A stretch of 22,582 bases of DNA, taken from a virus. Shown in pieces: positions 5,969 through 13,627 of this stretch. The notes under the pieces are model-generated. The model did not search any database and had not been told where the DNA came from. It saw only the letters and a program-made list of their open reading frames with translations. Position numbers and translations under genes: made by a program. Numbering within the stretch: the first letter of the stretch is position 1; each line of letters opens with the position of its first letter. The stretch covers positions 1 through 22,582 of IMG/VR virus record IMGVR_UViG_3300009181_003195; one strand, 5' to 3'.

Positions 5969-7771
5969 ATGGAATATCTAGGTATTAATATAGATTTAGA
6001 AAGAGATAAACTTTTCGATGAACTTGGAATTAAAAGACTACAAGAATCGTATATGCGAGAAGATGAAACTTCTCCTCAACACAGGTTCGCATTCGTATCA
6101 AAAACATTTGGAACTAATCAGGAACATTCTCAGCGCCTTTACGATTACGCCTCTAATCATTGGCTCAGTTTTAGTACTCCAATCCTTTCTTTTGGTCGTT
6201 CTAAGCGTGGAATGCCTATTTCATGTTTTCTTAACTTTATTGAAGATACAGCGGAGGGTCTAGTTGACAACCTATCGGAAACTAATTGGCTTTCTATGCT
6301 CGGAGGCGGTGTGGGTATTGGTTTTGGTATTAGGTCTGCTGATGATAAGTCTACTGGGGTTATGCCACATCTTAAAATTTATGATGCGAGTTCTTTGGCT
6401 TATCGCCAAGGTCGTACTCGCCGTGGCTCTTACGCCGCTTATCTTGATATCTCTCATCCTGATATCGTTTCTTTCTTAGAGATGCGTAAACCAACAGGTG
6501 ACCCAAATGTGCGTTGTCTGAATCTACATCATGGTATCAACATTACCGATGACTTCATGGAAATCATTGAGAAGTGTATGTTGGATCAGGAATATAATGA
6601 TGATTGGAAATTAGTGGATCCAAACTCTGGTGAAGTAAGAGAGATAGTATCCGCTAAACATCTGTGGCAACAAATCTTAGAGATTCGTATGCACACTGGT
6701 GAACCATACATTCACTACATTGATACAAGTAATAGAATGATGCCACAGTTTCTAAAAGACAAAGGTTTGAGGATTCATCAATCGAATTTGTGTTCAGAAA
6801 TTATTCTACCAACAAACGAACAAAGAACTGCTGTATGTTGTTTATCTTCTTTGAACTTGGAAACTTATGATGAATGGAAAGATAATGAACTTTTTCTTCA
6901 GGACGTGGCCGAAATGCTCGATAACGTGCTTCAATATTTTATTGATAATGCTCCTGATGTTATCAGTCGTGCAAAGTATAGTGCAGAAAGAGAACGTTCT
7001 ATTGGCATTGGTGCTTTGGGTTTCCATGCTTATCTTCAGCGAAAAGGTATTGCCTTTGAAGGAGTGATGGCAAAAGTCACTAACAATCGTATTTTCAAAC
7101 ATATAAGGGAGAGTTTAAATGTGGCAAATGTTAGATTGGGTACCGAGCGTGGGGAAGCTCCGGATGCTAGTGGCACTGGCCAACGTTTTAGTCATCTTAT
7201 GGCTATCGCTCCAAATGCTTCTTCGTCTATCATCATGGGAAATACTTCTCCTAGTGTCGAACCTTATCGTGCTAACGCATATCGTCAGGACACTTTATCG
7301 GGAGCATTTCTAAACAAGAACAAATGGTTGGATAAAGTTATTCAAGATAAATTATCAAATGAATCTGGTAGTTTGTCACAAGATCGTTACAATGATATCT
7401 GGTCATCTATTATTGCTAATGATGGTTCGGTTCAACACTTGGACATTTTAACTGATGATGAAAAAGCAGTATTCAAAACATCCATGGAAATTGACCAACG
7501 ATGGGTTATTGAATTGGCTGCTGACCGTCAACAATATATTGACCAAGCACAGTCATTGAATTTATTCTTTAGACCAGATGCACATATTAAATATCTTCAC
7601 GCCATTCATTTTATGGCATGGAAAAAAGGACTTAAAACTCTATACTACTGTCGTTCTGAGAAGATTGGTAAAGCAGATAAAGTTTCTAAGAAAATAGAAA
7701 GACAAGTTATCAAAGAGCTTGATATGGTTCAAGTGGCACAAGGTAACGATTGTATTGCTTGCGAGGGTTAA
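5969..7771 (+). CDS. nrdA: Class I ribonucleotide reductase, large subunit
   Basis: The 600-residue protein has the catalytic set of class I reductases: Cys86 in GMPISCFLNF, the Asn-x-Cys-x-Glu triad in NLCSEIILPT, the resolving Cys in CCLSSLNL, the radical-transfer Tyr pair in LKTLYYCRSEK, and a C-terminal CIACEG redox pair. It reduces ribonucleotides to deoxyribonucleotides using the radical from NrdB. It is much shorter than the E. coli enzyme (761): the N-terminal ATP-cone domain is missing, since the conserved core begins within the first 40 residues. Without the cone the enzyme should escape dATP shut-off. An AAGGCG site precedes the ATG. The reducing thioredoxin and NrdB lie downstream in the same operon. 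Confidence 0.95.
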   Translation: MEYLGINIDLERDKLFDELGIKRLQESYMREDETSPQHRFAFVSKTFGTNQEHSQRLYDYASNHWLSFSTPILSFGRSKRGMPISCFLNFIEDTAEGLVDNLSETNWLSMLGGGVGIGFGIRSADDKSTGVMPHLKIYDASSLAYRQGRTRRGSYAAYLDISHPDIVSFLEMRKPTGDPNVRCLNLHHGINITDDFMEIIEKCMLDQEYNDDWKLVDPNSGEVREIVSAKHLWQQILEIRMHTGEPYIHYIDTSNRMMPQFLKDKGLRIHQSNLCSEIILPTNEQRTAVCCLSSLNLETYDEWKDNELFLQDVAEMLDNVLQYFIDNAPDVISRAKYSAERERSIGIGALGFHAYLQRKGIAFEGVMAKVTNNRIFKHIRESLNVANVRLGTERGEAPDASGTGQRFSHLMAIAPNASSSIIMGNTSPSVEPYRANAYRQDTLSGAFLNKNKWLDKVIQDKLSNESGSLSQDRYNDIWSSIIANDGSVQHLDILTDDEKAVFKTSMEIDQRWVIELAADRQQYIDQAQSLNLFFRPDAHIKYLHAIHFMAWKKGLKTLYYCRSEKIGKADKVSKKIERQVIKELDMVQVAQGNDCIACEG

Positions 7772-7888
7772 ATGAATGAACCTAAAAAAGGATGGTTATC
7801 TCATTACGAAAGATTGATTGATAATATACTCAGAGTTCTTTGGGTAATATTATTGGTAACTTGGATTGTAACCGAACATAAATTATGA
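7772..7888 (+). CDS. 38-residue single-pass membrane protein
   Basis: The ATG follows the nrdA stop directly (TAAATG) and the stop overlaps the next start (ATGA), so the ORF fills the space exactly. The product has a polar N-terminus (MNEPKKGWLSHYERL) and one membrane segment (about residues 18-33, ILRVLWVILLVTWIV). The function is unknown. Its full integration in the reductase operon by overlapping signals is the main support. Confidence 0.6.
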   Translation: MNEPKKGWLSHYERLIDNILRVLWVILLVTWIVTEHKL

Positions 7889-8532
7889 AACCCACTATCG
7901 CTTTATTTGTGTGTGACCCAAAATGTTCGGTACAATCGACCAATGGTGTAATGAAAGCACTATCACCACATTTCAACTTCAAACTATTTTCAAAGAATGA
8001 AGTTGAAGAAGGTTTCTTTGATAATATTGATATGGTTGTTTTTCCTGGAGGTTTCGGAGATTCAGATTCTTATGATACAATACTAAAGAAGAATAAAGAT
8101 GTGGTTGTTGATTATGTAAACAATGGCGGCAAGTATCTTGGTATTTGTATGGGTGCTTATTGGGCTGGCAAAGATTACTTCAATATACTTGACAATGTAG
8201 ATGTTGTTCAGTATATTAAACAACCTAACAGCTGTACAAAAAGACCTCATGCTAAGAATATACCCACAAATTGGTTTAATGGCCATTATGAAAAAATGTT
8301 TTTCTATGATGGTCCAACTTTTGTTGGCCATGGAAAATATAAAACAATTGCTGCATATGATACAACTGGTTATCCGATGGCCATCAAACAAGATAATATT
8401 TTATTGATTGGTTGTCATCCAGAGAGTGAACAATTTTGGTATGATAGTTATTCTTGGATGAAAGGTAAGTATCATAATGGAGAACATCACGAAATATTAT
8501 TAAATTTAATTGATGAATTTTTGGAGAAGTGA
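7885..8532 (+). CDS. Class I glutamine amidotransferase-like (BPL_N-type) protein
   Basis: The 215-residue product has the class I amidotransferase layout: VVFPGGFGDSDSY near 51-63, a nucleophile elbow GICMGAYWAG with Cys88, and GCHPESEQ with His178 and Glu180, giving a plausible Cys-His-Glu triad. The PGG...GICMGAYW pattern resembles the BPL_N domain, found fused to or near biotin-protein ligases and as stand-alone phage proteins with no assigned reaction. No synthetase domain is attached and none is near, so either it hydrolyses a small amide by itself or it works with a host partner. It sits between nrdA and nrdB, tightly overlapped, which points to nucleotide or cofactor metabolism. Confidence 0.75.
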   Translation: MKPTIALFVCDPKCSVQSTNGVMKALSPHFNFKLFSKNEVEEGFFDNIDMVVFPGGFGDSDSYDTILKKNKDVVVDYVNNGGKYLGICMGAYWAGKDYFNILDNVDVVQYIKQPNSCTKRPHAKNIPTNWFNGHYEKMFFYDGPTFVGHGKYKTIAAYDTTGYPMAIKQDNILLIGCHPESEQFWYDSYSWMKGKYHNGEHHEILLNLIDEFLEK

Positions 8533-8649
8533 ATGCTACTTGAAGTTATAATATATGGATTTTTTACAGCATTCGGATGGTGGGGAGCAAATCATTATGT
8601 TATTGAGCCGTATTTCCCACCGCCTATAGAAAAGAAGGAGACAAAATAA
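8533..8649 (+). CDS. 38-residue membrane protein, unknown function
   Basis: The ATG follows the previous stop without a gap and the stop overlaps the next start (TAATG). The product MLLEVIIYGFFTAFGWWG... has one hydrophobic segment (1-19) and a Pro-rich, charged tail (YFPPPIEKKETK). The function is unknown. A GGAGAAG site (8523-8529) sits close upstream. Together with the next gene it forms a pair of small membrane proteins within the reductase operon. Confidence 0.6.
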   Translation: MLLEVIIYGFFTAFGWWGANHYVIEPYFPPPIEKKETK

Positions 8650-8873
8650 TGGATATGGACCAAGCAGCAGTCTTTTTGGCTGGAAGCATTTTAACAGCGA
8701 TAGGTTTTATTGTTATAGTTGCAACTGCAGTTGTTATCAATAACATCGTACATAAGTACTGGAAAAGTTTTGGATGGAAATTGTTTCCTCTGTATATTCA
8801 GAGTGAACAACCTCCAGTTCCAGAAGAACCAAAGATAGAACCAAAAATGGAAAAAGTGAGGAAAATAACATGA
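8649..8873 (+). CDS. Small membrane protein with Pro/Glu-rich tail
   Basis: The 74-residue product has one long hydrophobic segment (about 8-32, FLAGSILTAIGFIVIVATAVV), then an aromatic/basic stretch (VHKYWKSFGWKLF) and a PVPEEPKIEPK tail. A GAAGGAG site lies at 8635-8641. I recall similar short proteins near nrd genes in T4-like phages of aquatic bacteria but cannot name a function. The stop overlaps the thioredoxin start (ATGA). Confidence 0.65.
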   Translation: MDMDQAAVFLAGSILTAIGFIVIVATAVVINNIVHKYWKSFGWKLFPLYIQSEQPPVPEEPKIEPKMEKVRKIT

Positions 8874-9115
8874 AAAGAATTTTAAGATTTACAGCATCAT
8901 GGTGTGGTCCATGTAAAACTTTGGCTGAGAATTTGGAAAGAGCACAACTTAAAGTGCCAATTGAAGTAATTGATATTGATGTACATGAAGATATTGCTAA
9001 TGAATATGGAATACGTTCGGTACCGTGTTTGATTATGTTAGATGGAAATAATGAAATCAAAAGAATGGTTGGTTCTAAACCAGCAGGTCAATTAAGAGAG
9101 TGGGCAACTATATAA
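8870..9115 (+). CDS. Thioredoxin-like protein
   Basis: The 81-residue product is a minimal thioredoxin fold: the WCGPC redox motif at 11-15 and the cis-proline loop SVPC (Pro52), with the usual strand-helix order. It is shorter than the typical 105-110 residues, lacking the first strand and helix. The likely role is to reduce the C-terminal Cys pair of the phage NrdA during dNTP synthesis, supported by its place between nrdA and nrdB. A glutaredoxin identity is less likely because of the WCGPC motif. Confidence 0.9.
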   Translation: MKRILRFTASWCGPCKTLAENLERAQLKVPIEVIDIDVHEDIANEYGIRSVPCLIMLDGNNEIKRMVGSKPAGQLREWATI

Positions 9116-9116
9116 A

Positions 9117-9752
9117 ATGGCTCACATAGTTGCAAACTTACCACCAGTAAAATGTTTTGTTCGCAGAGAGTTTCTCTATGACTTTCAAAAGGGTCATGGA
9201 GAACTTGAACCATGTTGGTGGATAAGTATTAAGTCTTTGCGAGGTCAAGCATTTCGTATCGAAGCTTATCTAAACAACTATGGTGCATTGTATGATAAAT
9301 TACCATTACACGCATTTTGTTGGAAAACTATCGATAATGAATTACCATTAGACTATCTACAATTATGGGATTGTTTATCATATGATATTACTGTAATTAA
9401 AAAAGCACAGTTACAATCAATGAGGTGTAAGTTTAAGTTAAAGAATGGAGATTGGCAGTATGGTGTTTATATGTTTACAGTTGATTCTGCTCATCCTGAC
9501 TTTAACATACTTGATACAGGGTTTTCTGAAGATATCGAGGATCACAAGTCTTATAATTTCATTATGTGCGATAACGGCCAGTTTGCTGCTCAGCCAAATA
9601 ATAGATTGATTATAATGGAACCAAGTAGTAATCCAAAAGAATTGAAGATGCCAGACTTCAAAGTGGCAACAAATAAATGGTCTGTGGAAACAGATGCGAA
9701 ATGGGCATTAGGAGAAACAAATACAATAATGTACGAACAGGAAAAAGAATGA
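9117..9752 (+). CDS. Conserved phage protein of unknown function next to nrdB
   Basis: The 211-residue protein has no recognisable catalytic motif. It is rich in aromatic residues and Cys (CFVRREF, PCWWISIKS, HAFCWKT, LWDCLSY, FIMCDNGQF) and looks like a globular cytoplasmic protein without signal or membrane segment. I recall similar proteins from T4-like phages of aquatic bacteria in the same neighbourhood. The start is one base after the thioredoxin stop, and the stop overlaps the nrdB ATG, so it is part of the reductase operon. A nucleotide-related or regulatory role is only inference from position. Confidence 0.78.
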   Translation: MAHIVANLPPVKCFVRREFLYDFQKGHGELEPCWWISIKSLRGQAFRIEAYLNNYGALYDKLPLHAFCWKTIDNELPLDYLQLWDCLSYDITVIKKAQLQSMRCKFKLKNGDWQYGVYMFTVDSAHPDFNILDTGFSEDIEDHKSYNFIMCDNGQFAAQPNNRLIIMEPSSNPKELKMPDFKVATNKWSVETDAKWALGETNTIMYEQEKE

Positions 9753-10735
9753 TAAAAAAAACAAATTCAGATATAACTGAAAGTAGAACATATTTCAAAC
9801 CATTTAATTATGCTTGGGCTTATGATGCGTGGTTAAAACATGAGCAATCACATTGGTTGCATACAGAAGTACCAATGATGGAAGATGTTAAAGATTGGAA
9901 GAAAAAACTAACAAATGAAGAAAAACAATTTCTCACCCATATATTTCGTTTCTTTACTCAAGGAGATATTGATGTTGCGGGTGGCTATGTGGACAATTAT
10001 CTACCTTACTTTCCGCAGCCGGAAATAAGAATGATGTTATTGGGTTTTGCTGCAAGAGAAGCATTACACATTGCCGCATATTCACACCTAATTGAAACTC
10101 TAGGACTACCAGAAACAACTTATAATGAGTTTATGGAATATTCCGAGATGAAAGAGAAACATGACTATGTGATGAACATATCATCCAAGAATACAACTAA
10201 AGAGAATACTGCAACCCATATCGCCGTGTTCAGTGCATTTACTGAAGGTATGCAGTTATTCTCCTCTTTCATTATGTTATTGAATTTCCCACGCCACGGT
10301 AAGATGAAAGGCATGGGACAGATTGTTACTTGGTCTATTGTTGATGAAACTCAACATACCGAAAACATGGTGAAATTGTTCAGGACATATATACAAGAGA
10401 ACAATGAGATATGGAACGATGAATTGAAAAGTCGTTTATATACCATTGCTGAGAAAATGGTTGAATTGGAAGATAAATTTATTGACTTAGCATTCCAAAT
10501 GGGTGCTATGGAAGATTTATCATCCGAGGATGTTAAAAAGTATATTCGTTATATTGCAGACCGTAGACTAATCTCATTGGGATTAAAAGGTGTGTTTAAA
10601 GTGAAAAAGAATCCTTTACCTTGGGTAGAGGAAATGATTAACGCACCAACACATACCAACTTCTTTGAGAATAGAGCAACTGATTATGCTAAGGGAGCTT
10701 TATCTGGAGATTGGGGTGATGTTTGGGCTCATTAA
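9749..10735 (+). CDS. nrdB: Class I ribonucleotide reductase, small (radical-bearing) subunit
   Basis: The start is the ATG at 9749, which overlaps the previous stop (ATGA) and has AGGAAAAAG just upstream; the frame runs further 5' only inside the previous gene. The 328-residue product keeps the dimetal ligands and radical tyrosine: an Asp in TQGDIDVAGGY, Glu104, His107 and Tyr111 in REALHIAAYSH (the E-x2-H-x3-Y spacing of E. coli R2), a Glu in TEGMQLFSSF, and VDETQH with Glu and His. It therefore looks like a tyrosyl-radical enzyme and not one of the radical-lacking subclasses. It pairs with NrdA at 5969. Confidence 0.95.
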   Translation: MIKKTNSDITESRTYFKPFNYAWAYDAWLKHEQSHWLHTEVPMMEDVKDWKKKLTNEEKQFLTHIFRFFTQGDIDVAGGYVDNYLPYFPQPEIRMMLLGFAAREALHIAAYSHLIETLGLPETTYNEFMEYSEMKEKHDYVMNISSKNTTKENTATHIAVFSAFTEGMQLFSSFIMLLNFPRHGKMKGMGQIVTWSIVDETQHTENMVKLFRTYIQENNEIWNDELKSRLYTIAEKMVELEDKFIDLAFQMGAMEDLSSEDVKKYIRYIADRRLISLGLKGVFKVKKNPLPWVEEMINAPTHTNFFENRATDYAKGALSGDWGDVWAH

Positions 10736-10744
10736 GGAAATGTG

Positions 10745-10930
10745 ATGACCGAAAAATCATTAACTGGCGATTGCCAAAGTTGTGAATCAACATATTCAAT
10801 TCAATTTACAGAAGAATTAGTTTCGCAAGAACTACCGGAACATTGTCCATTCTGTGGAGAAATTATCGAAGAATTATCTGAAGACTACATAGAGGATGAA
10901 GATGATTTGGAAGATAAGGAATGGGACTAA
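10745..10930 (+). CDS. Small zinc-ribbon-like protein with acidic tail
   Basis: The ATG at 10745 is preferred over the GTG at 10742 because it lies seven bases after the AAGGA site (10734-10738). The 61-residue product has two Cys-x2-Cys knuckles (CQSCES and CPFCGE, about 22 residues apart), which would bind one zinc ion, followed by a strongly acidic C-terminus (EDYIEDEDDLEDKEWD). Zinc ribbons with acidic tails often contact transcription or replication proteins, but no target can be named. The end overlaps the next gene by ten bases. Confidence 0.75.
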   Translation: MTEKSLTGDCQSCESTYSIQFTEELVSQELPEHCPFCGEIIEELSEDYIEDEDDLEDKEWD

Positions 10931-11355
10931 ACTGGAAATATAATGGTGAAGACTTTACTGAAGATTTGATTGGTGATAATTACGGATTCGTATATGAGAT
11001 TATTAATCTCACGAATAATAAAAAGTACATAGGCAAAAAGTTTTTCTATTCTGCCAAAACCAAACAAATCAAAGGTAAAAAAAAGAAATACAAAGTATCT
11101 AGTAATTGGCAAACTTACTACGGAAGTAGTGCCGAACTATGTAAAGATGTGTTATCATTAGGCCAAGAAAACTTTAGTAGAGAGATTATACACCTTTGCC
11201 ACTCAAAAGGTGAGTGTGGTTATCTTGAAGCGAAAGAACAATTTATTCGTGGTGTAATGGAATCTGATGACTATTACAATACATGGATAATGGTAAGAGT
11301 TAGAAAATCACATATTAAGGACTATAATGATAGGTGCAATGCAAGAATTAACTGA
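10921..11355 (+). CDS. GIY-YIG-like endonuclease domain protein
   Basis: The 144-residue product has a degenerate GIY-YIG core: GFVY at 22-25 for GIY and KYIGKK at 35-40 for YIG, then a basic stretch (KQIKGKKKKYKVSS), an Arg in FSREIIHLC and a candidate catalytic Glu in GYLEAKEQF. This family makes metal-dependent cuts in DNA and includes Seg-type homing endonucleases and structure-specific nucleases. There is no separate DNA-binding domain, and the gene sits inside the operon with overlaps at both ends, which argues against a recently inserted homing element. A resident recombination or repair nuclease is the better guess. Confidence 0.7.
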   Translation: MGLNWKYNGEDFTEDLIGDNYGFVYEIINLTNNKKYIGKKFFYSAKTKQIKGKKKKYKVSSNWQTYYGSSAELCKDVLSLGQENFSREIIHLCHSKGECGYLEAKEQFIRGVMESDDYYNTWIMVRVRKSHIKDYNDRCNARIN

Positions 11356-11671
11356 ATTCGATGCAATATTTTTTATGCCTACAGATAACGATAATATTCA
11401 TATACAATCCAATGTATATAAGAATAAGGGCACTCCAGTAGAGTTTACAGATGTTGGTAACAAGTGGCATATTATCCTGTTTCAAGATGATGGTGAAGAT
11501 GATGAAGAAGTGTTTGTTAAAAATTTTGATACATTTGAGGCAATATTCTCCGACCCAAGAGAGTACATATCGGGTTTAATCGAATCAGGTTGGTACGGTA
11601 TCGTTTCTAGAAAGACTACCACTTCTGAAAAATTCTACCAAGATGCGCTTGCCAAATTTGAAGATATGTGA
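11327..11671 (+). CDS. Hypothetical acidic protein
   Basis: I do not recognise this 114-residue protein. It is acidic (a DDGEDDEEV run near the middle), soluble, and rich in aromatic residues, with no signal or membrane segment. Two starts are possible: ATG 11327, six bases after AAGG and overlapping the previous gene by 29 bases, or ATG 11339, after TAGG, giving MQELTEF. The first is given here. The 3' end contains the promoter proposed for the RNase H gene. Confidence 0.65.
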   Translation: MIGAMQELTEFDAIFFMPTDNDNIHIQSNVYKNKGTPVEFTDVGNKWHIILFQDDGEDDEEVFVKNFDTFEAIFSDPREYISGLIESGWYGIVSRKTTTSEKFYQDALAKFEDM

Positions 11672-11677
11672 TACAAT
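11649..11677 (+). promoter_or_regulatory. Candidate TTGCCA-type promoter for RNase H gene
   Basis: TTGCCA (11649-11654) and TACAAT (11672-11677) are 17 bases apart, so the start point would be near 11684, about 20 bases before the RNase H ATG. The -35 has the same TTGCCA variant as the promoters at 20435, 20550 and 22029, which supports it as a phage-preferred element. It overlaps the last codons of the previous gene. Confidence 0.55.
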
Positions 11678-11703
11678 ATAACTTTGAAACTTGAAAGTTT
11701 ATT

Positions 11704-12546
11704 ATGATTTTAGTTGATTTAAATCAGGTACTATTGGCAGGCCTGATGGCACAAATTGCCAATCAAAAAGGCAAACTAGATGAACACCTTATAAGACATA
11801 TGGTGTTAAACATTATCCGTACACACGTTAAGAACTTTAAAGCTAATTATGGTGAAGTTGTATTATGTTGCGACAACCGTAAATATTGGCGCAAAGAATA
11901 TTTTCCATTCTACAAAGCCAATCGTAAGAAAACCCGTGATAAGTCCAATTTAGATTGGCATTTAATTTTTGATATGTTGGCTAAATTCAAACAAGAACTA
12001 AAAGAAAACTTTCCATATAAAGTCTTGGATGTTGATGGTGCCGAAGCAGACGATATCATTGGTACGCTTGTACCACTTTATGCTGCACATGAAAAGATTT
12101 TAATTCTATCATCCGATGGTGATTTCTTACAATTACAACAGTATGGTAATAATGTCAAACAATATAATCCATCACAGAAGAAATATGTTATATCTGAAAA
12201 CCCACATTTGGAGTTGAAGGAGAAGGTCATCCGTGGTGATAAGGGTGACGGCATACCCAATATGTTCTCTCCATCGGATTGCTTTGTCCGTGACCTAAGG
12301 CAAAAACCAATCACACAAAAAGTATTGGATAAGTACTTGAAGGAAAGTCCAGAAGACTGGAATGATAGTGATAGAATTAACTACACTAGGAATTTAACTC
12401 TTATTGACTTGACTAAAATACCAACTGAGATAAAAGAGAAAATTATAAATACCTATGAAGAAACAAAACCTGTTAAAGGTAAATTGTTGAATTATTTTAT
12501 TGAGCATAAACTGAAAAATTTAATGGAAGTAATAGAGGAATTCTAA
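11704..12546 (+). CDS. RNase H / 5'-3' exonuclease, T4 Rnh-type (FEN family)
   Basis: The 280-residue protein has the acidic metal ligands of the PIN/FEN nuclease fold: Asp5 in ILVDLNQ, Asp57 in LCCDNRKYWRKEYF followed by the basic YKANRKK arch region, DVDGAEADDIIG, SSDGDFLQL, and the helix-hairpin-helix-like RGDKGDGIPNMF. T4 Rnh removes RNA primers and flaps from Okazaki fragments ahead of ligase. Length and motif order fit the T4-like stand-alone enzyme rather than the 5' nuclease domain of a DNA polymerase. The ribosome site is weak (GAAAG). The stop overlaps the following ATG (TAATG). Confidence 0.9.
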   Translation: MILVDLNQVLLAGLMAQIANQKGKLDEHLIRHMVLNIIRTHVKNFKANYGEVVLCCDNRKYWRKEYFPFYKANRKKTRDKSNLDWHLIFDMLAKFKQELKENFPYKVLDVDGAEADDIIGTLVPLYAAHEKILILSSDGDFLQLQQYGNNVKQYNPSQKKYVISENPHLELKEKVIRGDKGDGIPNMFSPSDCFVRDLRQKPITQKVLDKYLKESPEDWNDSDRINYTRNLTLIDLTKIPTEIKEKIINTYEETKPVKGKLLNYFIEHKLKNLMEVIEEF

Positions 12547-12971
12547 TGAGAAATGTATATGAAATTTTTGATGAGTTTGAGTTGGCTGAAAATAAAAAAG
12601 AGAGAATGGCAGTAATCGAAAAGAATCTGTCAAAAACTCTTGTTGATGTTTTGGCCTTAACCTATCATCCAAATTCTCAATGGTTAATTAAAGAAATGCC
12701 AGATAATTATAAGATTCCTACTGATATGATACCAGGACTTTCTGGTACTCAGTTATCTACCGAACTTAGAAAATTATATTTGTTCCAAAAAGGCCATCCA
12801 TCGGCCGAACAATTAACAGAACAAAAACGAACACAATTATTACTACAACTACTAGAAGCACTTGAACCCCGTGAAGCTGAAGTCGTTTTAGGTATTTTCC
12901 AAAAAGACCAAGGCGTCAAAGGATTAGATTATAAATTTGTTAAAGAGGCTTTTCCAGACCTATTACCATAA
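12546..12971 (+). CDS. Conserved T4-like phage protein (DUF6433-like), unknown function
   Basis: The 141-residue protein is soluble and largely helical, starting MRNVYEIFDEFE and ending YKFVKEAFPDLLP. The layout, with a central LSTELRKLYLF segment, an EALEPREAEVVLGIF helix and a final LDYKFVKEAFP motif, matches my recollection of a family of unknown function common in T4-like phages (DUF6433); I cannot check it here. It is sandwiched between RNase H and a nucleotidyltransferase-like gene with no spacing, suggesting a replication-linked job. Confidence 0.75.
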   Translation: MRNVYEIFDEFELAENKKERMAVIEKNLSKTLVDVLALTYHPNSQWLIKEMPDNYKIPTDMIPGLSGTQLSTELRKLYLFQKGHPSAEQLTEQKRTQLLLQLLEALEPREAEVVLGIFQKDQGVKGLDYKFVKEAFPDLLP

Positions 12972-13343
12972 ATGAACCGCAAAGACCGAATCACAGTTAT
13001 AAGTGGCACATTTGATTCTCTAACTATTGAGGATTTAAATTTTATAAAAAGATGCCAGAAAAAAGGTGACCTGTTGGTTGTCGGTATTCATTCCGACTGG
13101 TGGATGGCATATACACAAGGTGGGTATTTACAAGACTTTGAAACAAGAAGCCAAATAGTAAAAAGTTTAAAATATGTTGACGAAATCTTTACATTCAATG
13201 ATACAGATGGCACAGTTTGCCAATTACTCAAACTAATAAAAATATGTTATCCCAATTCCGAAATTACATATGTCTCGCAAGAGGATATGCACAATATGCC
13301 TGAAACTAAAATCAGAGGCATAACATTTGAAACCATGAAATAG
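12972..13343 (+). CDS. Nucleotidyltransferase-fold protein with altered HxGH motif
   Basis: The 123-residue product resembles the cytidylyltransferase-like superfamily: VISGTFDSLTIEDLNFIKRCQ, then GDLLVVGIHSDWW, then KSLKYVDEIFTF, and near the end TKIRGITF in the place of the second nucleotide-binding motif. In active members the first motif reads GxFDxxHxGH; here the HxGH part is Thr18-Ile-Glu-Asp21, so both catalytic histidines are replaced. It may therefore bind a nucleotide without catalysis, or use different chemistry. It follows the previous stop without a gap. Confidence 0.7.
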   Translation: MNRKDRITVISGTFDSLTIEDLNFIKRCQKKGDLLVVGIHSDWWMAYTQGGYLQDFETRSQIVKSLKYVDEIFTFNDTDGTVCQLLKLIKICYPNSEITYVSQEDMHNMPETKIRGITFETMK

Positions 13344-13354
13344 GAGAATAAGAA

Positions 13355-13534
13355 GTGAGTAAATCAGTAGTAAAGTTCCGCACGGAAAAAGACTATAATG
13401 ATGATTATAATTTTGTAGTGAAGAAAAAGAAGCGGCATGACCAAGCCGAGATAAGAAGATTGAAGAATCGAGAATTCAATGAATATTATGAAGACTATAA
13501 AGATAGTGTGCCAAGGAAAGTCAAAAGATTTTAA
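13355..13534 (+). CDS. Small basic/charged protein, unknown function
   Basis: The ORF starts at GTG 13355, eight bases after GGAG (13343-13346), and ends at TAA 13532; no ATG is available early. The 59-residue product is highly charged (KKKKRHDQAEIRRLKNRE, then EYYEDYKD, ending PRKVKRF) with no hydrophobic core, so it is probably helical or disordered and may bind nucleic acid. I recall similar short MSK..VVKFRTE proteins in T4-like phages of aquatic bacteria. The GTG start and size make it easy to miss. Confidence 0.65.
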   Translation: MSKSVVKFRTEKDYNDDYNFVVKKKKRHDQAEIRRLKNREFNEYYEDYKDSVPRKVKRF

Positions 13535-13571
13535 TTGGACGGTGATATCCGTTGGATGGTACCACAAAACA

Positions 13572-13592
13572 CAGCGTTGTTAAAATACAACA
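13572..13592 (+). repeat. Repeat copy 1: CAGCGTTGTT-N3-ATACAACA, imperfect dyad
   Basis: A 21-base element with inner dyad GTTGT...ACAAC. The same sequence with only the three middle bases changed occurs at 20303-20323, also between genes. This copy ends seven bases before the TTGACA -35 box at 13599, an upstream-regulator position. It could be a protein-binding site or a small RNA hairpin. Confidence 0.6.
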
Positions 13593-13598
13593 GACGGC

Positions 13599-13627
13599 TT
13601 GACAAGTGACCTAATTTAATGTATAAT
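13599..13627 (+). promoter_or_regulatory. Consensus sigma70 promoter (TTGACA-N17-TATAAT)
   Basis: Both boxes match the bacterial consensus perfectly with the ideal 17-base spacer. The start point is expected near 13634, about 20 bases before the ATG at 13655, which has a CGGAGA ribosome site. A promoter this strong, read by unmodified host polymerase, suggests early expression of 13655 and the genes after it. Confidence 0.88.

Noticed and set aside
10921-11355. GIY-YIG gene as a recently inserted homing endonuclease
   Set aside because: It overlaps neighbours at both ends without disrupting them, has no DNA-binding module and interrupts no recognisable gene, so a resident phage nuclease is more likely.
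11680-11699. Inverted repeat AACTTT...AAAGTT before RNase H
   Set aside because: Six A/T-rich pairs with an eight-base loop and no T-run; too weak to call a terminator or operator.
12444-12451. Perfect T4-like late promoter box TATAAATA
   Set aside because: It lies inside the RNase H coding sequence in AT-rich DNA. Only a one-mismatch relative (GATAAATA near 285) was noticed elsewhere, and no late sigma gene is in the window. One chance match is expected.
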